From: Clostridia bacterium
GTDB lineage: Bacteria > Bacillota > Clostridia > Christensenellales > Aristaeellaceae
DNA length: 46,201 nucleotides
Direction of reading: 5' to 3'
Assembly: GCA_017543905.1 (NCBI GenBank)
Contig: JAFYFC010000016.1
Location: forward strand, 1-46,201
Below the pieces are notes generated by a model, which was not told the DNA's origin, did not search any database, and saw only the letters and a program-made list of their open reading frames with translations. Made by a program: the position numbers and the translations under genes. Shown piece after piece: positions 24,440-32,105 of this stretch. Position 1 is the first letter of the stretch, and the number at the start of each line of letters is the position of its first letter.

Positions 24440-25442
24440 CCTTCTCGCCTCCCTTTACGTCGTCCTCGTCGTAAATTTCGCCCGCGATCTCCTCCAGTAT
24501 GTCCTCCATAGTCACTATGCCCAGCGTCTTGCCGCCGTCTGCGACTACGGCCAGATGCGTGCGGCGGCCGCTCATGCCCTCGAACACCTTGCTGACCGGT
24601 ATGTCCGAGCGGATTATGTAGGGGCGGGTCATAACCTCAGACACGCTTACGAACGTGCCCGCGGAGAGCTGGGAAAGCGCCTTGGACGCTGAGAGCACGC
24701 CCACTATCTCGTCCACGCTGTCCTTGCGTACGGGTATGCGGGAAAACTTTACGTCCATAAGCAGCTGCTTTAATTGCTCCGCGTCCGCGTCGAAGGGCAC
24801 GGTCACGACGTCCTTTATCGGCGTCATTATCTCGCCTGAAAGTATGTCGCCGAAATGGATGGTGGATTTTATTATGTCGGTTTCCACAGGCTCGATAAGA
24901 CCGCCCTCGCCCGCGTTTTCGACCAGCTCCTCGAACTCGTCCTCGGTGACGTCCGGCAGGCTTTCCTTTCTGGGCAAAAGCTTCTTGGCCGTCTCGCCGA
25001 TAAAGGTGAAAAACGCCGAGAGCGGGGAAAGCAGCAGCCGGAACAGCCGTATGGGATACGCGGCAAGCAGCGCCCAGCTGTCGCTGTTGGCGCGGGCGAT
25101 GTTTTTGGGTATGGTTTCGGAAAACATGAACACCAACAGCGTCGTGACCAGCGTCGCGAGCACCGAGCCCGCGTCTGATCTGAACAGACGCACCGCCGCC
25201 ACCGTAGCCAGCGCGGATACGAATATGTATATCAGGTTTATTACGATCAGAAGAGTGACGATCGTGCGGTCGTAATCGTCCAGCAGCTTCGTAAGACATT
25301 TCGCGCGGCGGCTGCCGTTTTCCGCAAGGGCGCGCACGCGCGCTTCGTTTGCGAAGGAGAACGCCGTTTCACTGCCCGCGAAAAACCCGGCGCAGGGGAT
25401 AAGACAGAGGATCAGAATAATACTTCGGGGAATATCGTCCAT
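24429..25442 (-). CDS. CNNM/CBS family membrane protein lacking the CorC_HlyC domain
   Basis: 337 aa and paralogous to the next gene. The CNNM domain (SIILILCLIPCAGFFAGSETAFSFANEARV) and CBS pair (EIMTPIKDVVTVPFDAD, LAVVADGGKTLGIVTMEDILEEIAGEI) are present, then the chain ends at IYDEDDVKGGEKDGR. The CorC_HlyC domain is missing. The frame stays open to 25589, but ATG 25442 begins the family N-terminus; its ribosome site is weak (GAAAGGAAG, somewhat far). The overlapping pair may form a heterodimer in which only one partner has the C-terminal regulatory domain. Confidence 0.87.
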   Translation of the reverse strand: MDDIPRSIILILCLIPCAGFFAGSETAFSFANEARVRALAENGSRRAKCLTKLLDDYDRTIVTLLIVINLIYIFVSALATVAAVRLFRSDAGSVLATLVTTLLVFMFSETIPKNIARANSDSWALLAAYPIRLFRLLLSPLSAFFTFIGETAKKLLPRKESLPDVTEDEFEELVENAGEGGLIEPVETDIIKSTIHFGDILSGEIMTPIKDVVTVPFDADAEQLKQLLMDVKFSRIPVRKDSVDEIVGVLSASKALSQLSAGTFVSVSEVMTRPYIIRSDIPVSKVFEGMSGRRTHLAVVADGGKTLGIVTMEDILEEIAGEIYDEDDVKGGEKDGR

Positions 25443-25481
25443 AAAAGAGGAGCTTCGCTTCCTTTCACATAATATGGAAAT

Positions 25482-25510
25482 ATTATGCCATATATTTAAA
25501 GCGTTTGCAA
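25482..25510 (-). promoter_or_regulatory. Promoter of the CNNM pair
   Basis: On the minus strand, TTGCAA (complement of 25505-25510), 17-bp spacer, CATAAT (complement of 25482-25487), 40 bases before the start. Confidence 0.65.
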
Positions 25511-25665
25511 TACATAACGGAAACAAAATCGAAAAAACAGCGTAAATAATGCGGCTTTTTGCGCGCGATTTATTAAGCGCATATACCAAACGGGCAAAAA
25601 ACGTGCGCTTTCGCCCGAAAAAGGCGCCGTTTGCACGCGCGGCGCGCGCTTTAAATAAGGTACGC

Positions 25666-25694
25666 TTGACATACTCTGTAATAACTGTTATTAT
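25666..25694 (+). promoter_or_regulatory. Sigma-A promoter for the NodB-like gene
   Basis: TTGACA (25666-25671), 17-bp spacer, TATTAT (25689-25694), 31 bases ahead of the start codon. Confidence 0.85.
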
Positions 25695-25724
25695 ACATAA
25701 AAATTCCGTACGGAGGGCACCGGC

Positions 25725-26597
25725 TTGGAAGAGGAGTTTAACGGCAGCCGCCTGCCGATGAACAAACGTCCCCGCAGAGCGAAGCTGAATTCAGGCACGC
25801 TCGTGACTGCGGTCATGCTCGTGATCATCGCGCTGCTGGCGTATCTGATAGTTAAAAACGTAAAAGAAAACCGCACGCCCAAAAACGTGAGCGAGCCGCA
25901 GGTGATAAACGCGGGCGTGGGCTACGACGTGCCCGGCGAAACGCCCGCGCCCCAGCCGCAGCTCAGGCCGACCGCGAGCGCGCAGGGCATGCTGCCCGTA
26001 TACTTTCAGGCGGGCACGAACGAGCCCTGCGTCGCGATAACCGTGCAGGGGCTTGCCTCGCGTTCGGACATGGACAAGCTGCTTGAGGACTGCCGCGCCT
26101 ACGGCGCGCAGCTTACGTTTTTTCCCACGGGACGGGAGCTTTCCGAGGGCGCGGATTTCTGGGGCGACGCGCTTTTAAACGGGCACGAGATAGAGTCCGG
26201 CGGGTATAGCGGCGGCGAGGTCAAATCCATGAGCCAGAGCGAGCTCGAAAACGAGGTGGACGCGTTCGAGGCGTTGCTCAGGTCCTACGTGGGCGAAGGG
26301 TACGAGCTGCACTTTTTCAGAACCAACAGCATAAACGACGACAGCGATCCGCACCTTAACGCGTACCTGCAGTCGAAGGGCTATTACGGTCTGGCGGGGC
26401 AGGCGGTCACGCAGCCCTCGAAATTGGAAGAGATAAGTCCCGGTGCGGTGATATTCGTAAACCTTAAGTCCTACGACGTGGGCAGGGTGCGGGAGATGCT
26501 GCGCGCGCTGTACACGGGCGGCTACAGCATGCTTACGCTGAACGCGCTGTTCGGGTATTCGGGCAATCTCGCCGGCGGCGCGGAAACGGAATACTGA
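25725..26597 (+). CDS. Membrane-anchored NodB-like protein, degenerate (no metal site)
   Basis: 290 aa. A short basic N-terminus is followed by one membrane helix (about residues 24-42, TLVTAVMLVIIALLAYLIV) and a Pro-rich linker. The exported domain keeps the order of a polysaccharide deacetylase (NodB): CVAITVQGLA in place of the DD motif, AQLTFFPTGREL, LLNGHEIESGGYSGGEV in place of the HxxxH zinc motif, HFFRTN in place of RxPY, and a late strand GAVIFVNLKS. The metal ligands and catalytic Asp are absent, so it is probably an inactive glycan- or partner-binding version. TTG 25725 is supported by GGAGGG seven bases ahead. Confidence 0.75.
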   Translation: MEEEFNGSRLPMNKRPRRAKLNSGTLVTAVMLVIIALLAYLIVKNVKENRTPKNVSEPQVINAGVGYDVPGETPAPQPQLRPTASAQGMLPVYFQAGTNEPCVAITVQGLASRSDMDKLLEDCRAYGAQLTFFPTGRELSEGADFWGDALLNGHEIESGGYSGGEVKSMSQSELENEVDAFEALLRSYVGEGYELHFFRTNSINDDSDPHLNAYLQSKGYYGLAGQAVTQPSKLEEISPGAVIFVNLKSYDVGRVREMLRALYTGGYSMLTLNALFGYSGNLAGGAETEY

Positions 26598-26688
26598 CGC
26601 AAAATTTCCCCGCAAGGGCGTTTAGGGGCTGAAAAGCGGCGCGCCGATGGGAATTACATGCCAAAATGCGGTGTTTTTTGCCAAAAAC

Positions 26689-26717
26689 TTGACATGACAG
26701 CGCTATAGTTATATAAT
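26689..26717 (+). promoter_or_regulatory. Consensus sigma-A promoter for the TSCPD operon
   Basis: TTGACA (26689-26694), 17-bp spacer, TATAAT (26712-26717): perfect consensus, 28 bases before ATG 26746. Confidence 0.93.
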
Positions 26718-26745
26718 ATCCGAGATCGAAATACGGAGGAAGCAT

Positions 26746-26991
26746 ATGTTCGTATACAACTGCAAGGGTACCTGCTCCAGCAAGATAAACATAGAGACCG
26801 ACGGCGACACGATCACGCACGTGGAGTTCGTGAACGGCTGCCGTGGAAATACGCAGGGCGTGGCGCGTCTGGCGGAGGGCAGGAAAATCGACGAGGTAAT
26901 AGGCCTGCTCGAGGGCGTACAGTGCCGCAACGGCACCTCCTGCCCGGATCAGCTGGCGCAGGCGCTGAAGATGATCAAAGCGGGCGCCTGA
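26746..26991 (+). CDS. TSCPD-domain protein (TIGR03905-like)
   Basis: 81 aa, the size of the stand-alone TSCPD family. The TSCPD module is otherwise found at the C-terminus of class II ribonucleotide reductases. Conserved points seen are the Cys in CKGTCSSKI, VEFVNGCRGNTQGVARLAEG, and the closing Cys pair QCRNGTSCPDQLAQAL, which gives the motif its name. The four to five Cys suggest metal or redox binding. GGAGG lies six bases upstream. It leads an operon with a membrane protein one base downstream. The cellular role of the stand-alone form is unknown. Confidence 0.88.
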   Translation: MFVYNCKGTCSSKINIETDGDTITHVEFVNGCRGNTQGVARLAEGRKIDEVIGLLEGVQCRNGTSCPDQLAQALKMIKAGA

Positions 26992-26992
26992 C

Positions 26993-27346
26993 ATGCCGGG
27001 AAAAACGGAAAAATTCGACCGCTTCGTCAGAGCCGAAAAGCGCGGAAGCGGCAAGCATACCTCTTATGCGCAGGAGGTCAGCCGCAGGGCCGCAAGCCGC
27101 GACAATGAGCTGCTCCGGGCCATGATCATCGAGCTTGCGATCTGCATACTCGTGCCCCCCTACGGCATATTCCGCATCTGCAGCGACAAGCGCTTCGGGC
27201 TTATGTTCAGGGGCGTTTCGTGCGTGATCGGCGGGATAATACTGTTTTTATGGTTTATGCTTATAATTCCGAACCGTAAACCCGCGGCGCAGAGCGTAAC
27301 CTACGTGAACGCGACCGCCGTTCAGGAGTATTCGTATTCGGATTAG
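26993..27346 (+). CDS. Small two-helix membrane protein
   Basis: 117 aa, not recognised. A basic N-terminal part of about 43 residues (KFDRFVRAEKRGSGKHTSYAQ) is followed by two membrane helices (MIIELAICILVPPYGIFRI and VSCVIGGIILFLWFMLIIP) and a short tail. ATG 26993 is one base after the TGA of the TSCPD gene, so it is coupled. AGGAGG of the next gene begins right at its end. Confidence 0.75.
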   Translation: MPGKTEKFDRFVRAEKRGSGKHTSYAQEVSRRAASRDNELLRAMIIELAICILVPPYGIFRICSDKRFGLMFRGVSCVIGGIILFLWFMLIIPNRKPAAQSVTYVNATAVQEYSYSD

Positions 27347-27357
27347 GAGGACAAGCT

Positions 27358-29097
27358 ATGTTCTGCTCCAATTGCGGTAAGAATCTGAAATCGGATAGCG
27401 TTACCTGCCCGTATTGCGGCATGGCGGTCGGAGAAAGCCGTTTCGATTCGAGCCGCGGCTACACAGGCGCGCAAAACAGGCTGCGTCCCGGTCACGCCGT
27501 GCGCGTCCCGGATTCCTACGGCAACCACTATTCCGCGGAGTTCGCGGTGGAGAGCGGGAAGACCGCGCACGAGCTGCCGTCGGACGAGGACAGCATATAC
27601 AGGGCGGCGCGCGGTGCGGGCATAAGCGGCTACGGCGAGGGCGACGAGCGCGAGCCGCTGTACAACAGCGAGGAGGACGGCGCCTGGGCGGACGGGGACG
27701 ACGTACAGGAGAACGACGGCGCGGACGCGCAGGGCGGCGTAAGGTCGCTGTTTTCCCGTTTCCGCAAAAAGGCCGAGGACGAGGAAGAGCCCGCGCCGGA
27801 CGAGGACACGGGCGAGGAGCTTACCGAGGAGGAACGCAGGTCAATACTCATAGACGCCCCGGAGGAAACGGGCGGCGCGGGCATAAGCGAGGACGTGCGC
27901 CGGTTTATGAGCGATCTGCGCGAGGAATATTCCCGTAAGGAGCAGGAGGAAAAGCGCCGGCAGGAGCGCAAGGCCGCGCGCGGAAAGGCCGCAAGGGAAG
28001 AAGAAATACGCGCCTTCGTGCCGCCCGTGCCGGAAGACGGGGAGGACAGAAAAGAAGCGCCCGAGGCCGCGCAGGAAAAGCCCGCGCGCGCGGGCGTACA
28101 GATGCCCTCGATAAGCCTGTCCTTCTTAAAGCGCAGAAAGCAGGAGGAGAACTTCGACGACCTCGATTTGGACGACGAAGCGCCCGAGGCCGGGGAGTTC
28201 GAGGACGAAACCGGCAGCGAACCCGAGGAAGAGGAATACCAGGAGGACTTCGAGGAGGAGTTTTCCGACGAAACGATAGAACGCGGCATGCGCCGGGAAA
28301 GCCGTCTGCGCACGCTCAAATACGTCGCGGGCGCGCTGATTTTGGTGCTGATAGCCGTGGCGGTGTTCGTGATAATACCCAAGCGCAACGAAAGTACCGC
28401 GCTCACGCAGGTCGAAAACGTCACGCCGGATTTGTGGCAGACGGGCACCGCGCTTATGCAGGAGCGCACAGGCAGCGCGTACAGGCGGGAGATGCTCGCG
28501 CTGGTGAGGTCCTCAAACAGCGGCATGGGCGAGCTCGCGGCGGCGTATACGCGCGATCTGGACGGGCTGAGCTCCCTGATGCCCAACGATCCCATGCTCA
28601 ACGACCAGCGCTTTATAAACGCGCTCAAGGCGATACAGGAAAGCATAAACAACTGCCTTGCCAGCGACGCGATCGCGCTTTACGACACCACCAAGACGGG
28701 CGCGCAGAAGGACGAGGAATCCGCCGCGCGCTGGAGCAGGGTGCAGGATCAGGTAAACGTGCTTACCAACGCGAAAACGCAGGGCGAGCTCGACTCCATA
28801 ATAAAGGGCGAGCGCGTAGAGTACATAGCGCAGGCCACGCCCGCGCCCACGGCGGCGGCGACGCCGGTGGTGTATACGTCGCTGCAGAAGGGCTCAAGCG
28901 GACAGAGCGTCATGAACCTGCAGACGCGCCTGACGGAGCTCGGCTATCTGAACGACACCATAGACGGCTCCTTCGGAAACAAAACCAAGACCGCAGTCGA
29001 AAAATTCCAGCAGCAGACGGGGCTTAAGGTCACGGGCATAGCCGACGAGGAAACGCAGAGACTTTTGTTTGACCCCGACGCGCCGCGCGCGAAATAA
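27358..29097 (+). CDS. Zinc-ribbon, acidic linker, membrane helix and peptidoglycan-binding protein
   Basis: 579 aa. A zinc ribbon at residues 1-25 (CSNCGKN and CPYCGM) is followed by a very acidic, low-complexity cytoplasmic part (about 40-315) with many Glu/Asp runs. One membrane helix (about 319-340, YVAGALILVLIAVAVFVIIP) leads to an exported helical part (about 345-490). A C-terminal peptidoglycan-binding module lies at about 507-575 (LQKGSSGQSVMNLQTRLTEL, IDGSFGNKTKTAVEKFQ). It bridges cytoplasm and wall and may act as a scaffold or a cell-envelope sensor. AGGAGG precedes ATG 27358, 11 bases after the preceding gene. It is the last gene of the TSCPD operon. Confidence 0.87.
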   Translation: MFCSNCGKNLKSDSVTCPYCGMAVGESRFDSSRGYTGAQNRLRPGHAVRVPDSYGNHYSAEFAVESGKTAHELPSDEDSIYRAARGAGISGYGEGDEREPLYNSEEDGAWADGDDVQENDGADAQGGVRSLFSRFRKKAEDEEEPAPDEDTGEELTEEERRSILIDAPEETGGAGISEDVRRFMSDLREEYSRKEQEEKRRQERKAARGKAAREEEIRAFVPPVPEDGEDRKEAPEAAQEKPARAGVQMPSISLSFLKRRKQEENFDDLDLDDEAPEAGEFEDETGSEPEEEEYQEDFEEEFSDETIERGMRRESRLRTLKYVAGALILVLIAVAVFVIIPKRNESTALTQVENVTPDLWQTGTALMQERTGSAYRREMLALVRSSNSGMGELAAAYTRDLDGLSSLMPNDPMLNDQRFINALKAIQESINNCLASDAIALYDTTKTGAQKDEESAARWSRVQDQVNVLTNAKTQGELDSIIKGERVEYIAQATPAPTAAATPVVYTSLQKGSSGQSVMNLQTRLTELGYLNDTIDGSFGNKTKTAVEKFQQQTGLKVTGIADEETQRLLFDPDAPRAK

Positions 29098-29126
29098 GGA
29101 TTAGGCAGCAGGCCTAAGGCGCTTGC

Positions 29127-29142
29127 GGCACGGTATCGTGCC
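29127..29142 (+). other. Short hairpin in the spacer before the HAD gene
   Basis: GGCACG-GTAT-CGTGCC, with no T run after it. Its role is unknown. Confidence 0.4.
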
Positions 29143-29193
29143 TGCGCCGGCTTGACTAAAGACGAAGTATACGGAAATCAGTGATTCCGGAGG

Positions 29194-29227
29194 TTTGGAG
29201 GGAGCGTACTCCCTCCAACTTCATTCC
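29194..29227. repeat. Dispersed hairpin repeat, copy 1
   Basis: TTGGAGGGAG (29195-29204), CGTA, CTCCCTCCAA (29209-29218), followed by CTTCATTCC. The reverse complement of the copy at 30457-30479 shares both the stem and the CTTCATTCC flank, so these are homologous and not just similar terminators. Confidence 0.75.
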
Positions 29228-29274
29228 CAAACGGCGCACGCGCGCCGCGAAAAACTCCATAAGGAGAGAGTGTT

Positions 29275-30183
29275 ATGCCAAACAGACCCATAGCGGCGCT
29301 CATTTACGATTTCGACAACACGCTTTCGCCCAAAAACATGCAGGAATACAGCTTTATTCCGGAGCTCGGCATGAGTCCGGAGGAGTTCTGGGCGGAATGC
29401 AGACAGGCGCAGCTCGCCTACGGCATGGACAGCGTGCTTGCGTACATGATGATGATGAAAACCAGGTCCGAGCGCGCGGGCATGCGTCTTACGCGCGAGC
29501 GCCTTGAGAGCATGGGCAGCGCGGTGGAGTTTTTCCCGGGCGTGGAAACGTGGTTTTCGCGCATAAACGCGACAGGCGAGAGCCTGGGCATAAACGTGGA
29601 GCATTACATAATCTCCTCGGGTCTTAAGGAGATAATCGCAGGCTCGCGCATAGCGGGCGAGTTCAAGGCGGTGTTCGCGGCGGGTTACGTGTACGGCGAG
29701 GACGGCAGCGCCGTGTGGCCGGCGACCAGCGTCAACTATACCGAAAAGACGCAGCATCTGTTCCGCATAAACAAGGGCATACTCGATATGACCAACGACC
29801 GCGACCTGAACGGCTTCACGCCCGAATACAAGCGCCGCGTGCCGTTTTCGAACATGATATACATAGGCGACGGGCTTACGGACGTGCCCTGCATGAAGAT
29901 GACCTCCTCGCGGGGCGGCACGTCGATCGCGGTGTATTCGGACACCCGCTACGAGGCGGCGGACAACATGCTGCTGCAGGGCAGGTGCGATTACTGCCTG
30001 CCCGCGGACTACAGCGAGGGCAGCGAAATGGAGCGCACGCTTTCCATGCTGCTTAAGCGCATCGCGGGCGTGAACGAGTGCCGCATGCTGCACGCGCGCC
30101 AGATGGAGACCGCGGCCGCGCGCGGCGGCACGCCCGAATGGCTGCTGCAGTTAAATTTGGACAATACCGATTTGGAATCGTAG
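29275..30183 (+). CDS. HAD-superfamily phosphatase-like hydrolase
   Basis: 302 aa. HAD motif I is IYDFDNTLSP (nucleophile Asp and acid Asp), motif II is YIISSGLKEII, the Lys region is EYKRRVPFSNM, and motif IV is YIGDGLTDVPCM. A helical cap of about 80 residues sits between motifs I and II. Its layout is closest to the phosphoserine-phosphatase-like HAD group with no recognisable substrate. AAGGAGAG precedes ATG 29275. It is followed directly by the 342-bp inverted-repeat element, whose first base is the last base of its stop codon. Confidence 0.9.
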   Translation: MPNRPIAALIYDFDNTLSPKNMQEYSFIPELGMSPEEFWAECRQAQLAYGMDSVLAYMMMMKTRSERAGMRLTRERLESMGSAVEFFPGVETWFSRINATGESLGINVEHYIISSGLKEIIAGSRIAGEFKAVFAAGYVYGEDGSAVWPATSVNYTEKTQHLFRINKGILDMTNDRDLNGFTPEYKRRVPFSNMIYIGDGLTDVPCMKMTSSRGGTSIAVYSDTRYEAADNMLLQGRCDYCLPADYSEGSEMERTLSMLLKRIAGVNECRMLHARQMETAAARGGTPEWLLQLNLDNTDLES

Positions 30184-30208
30184 ATAGCGGGGCTGTTGCC
30201 AGCCACTT

Positions 30209-30241
30209 CGTTCAAAATGGAATGATATTCCATTTTGAACG
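30209..30241. repeat. Perfect 15-bp inverted repeat inside the 342-bp element
   Basis: CGTTCAAAATGGAAT and its exact complement around a GAT loop. It would form a strong AT-rich hairpin in RNA or single-stranded DNA. Confidence 0.85.
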
Positions 30242-30456
30242 GTTGAGTTACGTTGAATTATAACGATTATACTCAAAAACGTCAGGCTTTCAGCAAGTTA
30301 TGCAACAGGTTTGCAGTTTTTGCTGAAAATCCTGCGGGATTTTCCGGGCGCAAAAACCGCAAGGTAACGATTTTTGCTCTGGTCGTCTCCGCTGCGCTGC
30401 GCTCCCGACGCAAAAATCGCTCCTCGAGGCGGCAAAGCCGCCACTGCGGAATGAAG

Positions 30457-30479
30457 TTGGAGGGGTAAAACCCCTCCAA
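30457..30479. repeat. Dispersed hairpin repeat, copy 2
   Basis: TTGGAGGGGT (30457-30466), AAA, ACCCCTCCAA (30470-30479), preceded by GGAATGAAG, which is the complement of the CTTCATTCC flank of copy 1. Confidence 0.75.
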
Positions 30480-30600
30480 ACCACCCTGCAGAGTTTCTTC
30501 ACTTTTGCAGGCAGCCCCGCTATCGGAATAAAGCCGAGATTTATTCAAATCAAACGGGTTCGGTAAATCTGACAGGCTTATATTCATAGCATATCATATG

Positions 30601-30653
30601 CAAAGTATTGATTCGAAATAATTCAAAGTATCGATACGGATAAATCCAAAGTA
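30601..30653. repeat. Three copies of CAAAGTA spaced 23 bp (iteron-like)
   Basis: CAAAGTA starts at 30601, 30624 and 30647. The first two repeat units stay similar over 23 bp (CAAAGTAT, then GAT, CG and ATAA at the same offsets). It lies about 80 bases before the orphan gene at 30732 and just after the 342-bp element. The constant spacing of about two helical turns suggests binding by a regulator. Confidence 0.6.
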
Positions 30654-30731
30654 CACCATATCGTCCCACCCATTCCGGCAATGGAATATTGAATTGACAG
30701 TATGCTTTGTTTACAGAAAGGCGGATATCAA

Positions 30732-31937
30732 GTGCTTCTGGGTAAGCTGTTTTATAAAATTGCAGCTGTGCTTATTGCGCTGACTGCAGGTTTAGCCATA
30801 ATGCTGCAATACGATGCGGAAACTATGGATGAAACGCCGGAATGGCTGAATGATACGTTGCTCATCAACACGTTCGGGTCAGACGAACCTGTTGCCGGGG
30901 ACGAAAGCCCTTACGAACAGTACGTGTGCGCATTTGATTTTGGAGCGCGGGCAGCAGCCTCGGCAGCAGTGCCGTACCGTTCTGTGCTTTTGTCGTATCA
31001 GGATGAACCAGTAGTATTATTCCAAAAAAACTATTTCAGGTCAGGCTTGAACGAAAACTGGGCGGCTAATCCGTACGCAGAGTATGCTATGAAAAAGATA
31101 GCTGTAAACGAGGCAGACAGCGTGATCCTCTTGCCTGAAGAAAACAGTTATATGGATTTCACATGTGCTCCGATGATCATTTATGATATTCGCAAAACAG
31201 GAACCGAAGACGTAGGATTCTGCGATTGCCCAACTGATATTATAACGTATTATTATTTACGCTGCATTATATCTTCCGAAGGCAAACCTCAATATCAGCT
31301 CGTGAGTGAAAGTACGTACGGCGAGTTTACAGAGTACGCTTGCTTTAACGATATAGAGGAGGCGGAATACGTTTTTGCCGGCGCATCGCCCAACGGCACT
31401 GAACTTGCGTGGCAGCAATACGTAAGATCGGCCGATCCGGAGGAAAGCGGATTGTTTGTTTCCGACGGCGAAACGGTGCAAAAACTGAAATATTATCCGT
31501 ACACCGCTAATGCGGTGTGCTGGCTGGATAACGATAAGCTGCTGTTTGCCGTACGCGAATACGGTAATACATCAGCGGATTCATTCTTCTGCCTGTATAT
31601 ATGGGATATCGAAAATGACACGGTACAGCCTTTGAACGCTTTATGGAACGGAGACAAAATAAACCTTCCCGATTATCCGGCAGCAATGGCTGTGAATAAA
31701 GTAAAGACGCTGCTTGCAGTTTATATGCAGCCGACCGACGATTGGTATTATTCGAGGGGTACAGTCGATTTTATCTGGATAATCAATCTTAGTACTGGCG
31801 AGTACTTCGAATTTAAACCGTGGAATACAGAATACAGAAGCGATTACGGATATTTCGATGCGTATTTCATTGATGACGGCGGAACGATAATCTATGAAGC
31901 CGGGGACATGATATACCCGCAGCTTACATGGGGATGA
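30732..31937 (+). CDS. Membrane-anchored orphan protein, possible beta-propeller
   Basis: 401 aa, not recognised. One N-terminal membrane helix or uncleaved signal (KIAAVLIALTAGLAIML) is followed by a soluble, Tyr/Asp/Glu-rich domain. Repeated blade-like segments such as EEAEYVFAGASPNGTELAWQQYV, AVCWLDNDKLLFAVREYG and DFIWIINLSTGEYFEFKPW are what a TolB/WD-like propeller gives. GTG 30732 is preferred over ATG 30702 because AGAAAGGCGG lies seven bases ahead. The gene is more AT-rich than its neighbours, flanked by repeats, and stands alone with its own terminator, which suggests acquisition. Confidence 0.7.
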   Translation: MLLGKLFYKIAAVLIALTAGLAIMLQYDAETMDETPEWLNDTLLINTFGSDEPVAGDESPYEQYVCAFDFGARAAASAAVPYRSVLLSYQDEPVVLFQKNYFRSGLNENWAANPYAEYAMKKIAVNEADSVILLPEENSYMDFTCAPMIIYDIRKTGTEDVGFCDCPTDIITYYYLRCIISSEGKPQYQLVSESTYGEFTEYACFNDIEEAEYVFAGASPNGTELAWQQYVRSADPEESGLFVSDGETVQKLKYYPYTANAVCWLDNDKLLFAVREYGNTSADSFFCLYIWDIENDTVQPLNALWNGDKINLPDYPAAMAVNKVKTLLAVYMQPTDDWYYSRGTVDFIWIINLSTGEYFEFKPWNTEYRSDYGYFDAYFIDDGGTIIYEAGDMIYPQLTWG

Positions 31938-31953
31938 CAATGGGTGCAGAGTA

Positions 31954-31984
31954 ACGCAGGCGCGTAAAGCTGTCCTGCGTTTTT
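31954..31984 (+). terminator. Rho-independent terminator of the orphan gene
   Basis: ACGCAGG (31954-31960) pairs with CCTGCGT (31974-31980), followed by TTTT. Confidence 0.8.
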
Positions 31985-32066
31985 GCCGTCATTCGCCGTC
32001 TGCGGCGTTTGACATGAAAAAATAACGTTATTATCAGGATATTGTTTCGTAAATCGCCGCTGCGTA

Positions 32067-32075
32067 TGGTATAAT
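32067..32075 (+). promoter_or_regulatory. Extended -10 promoter for the 32.1-34.0 kb operon
   Basis: TGGTATAAT (32067-32075), a perfect extended -10; the -35 is poor. It lies 30 bases before ATG 32106. Confidence 0.7.
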
Positions 32076-32105
32076 CCTGTAAACGATACGTCGGGAAGTG
32101 ATCAT

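Larger units (their letters stand above)
30183..30524. mobile_element. 342-bp structured element with 13-bp terminal inverted repeats (MITE-like or ncRNA)
   Basis: Perfect terminal inverted repeats GATAGCGGGGCTG (30183-30195) and CAGCCCCGCTATC (30512-30524). Inside are several further hairpins: 15-bp perfect arms at 30209-30223/30227-30241, CGATTTTTGC/GCAAAAATCG at 30368-30377 and 30410-30419, GCGGC/GCCGC near 30430, and TTGGAGGGGT/ACCCCTCCAA at 30457-30479. There is no usable ORF. No target-site duplication is evident. It may be a miniature inverted-repeat element or a structured RNA made downstream of the HAD gene. Confidence 0.6.
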
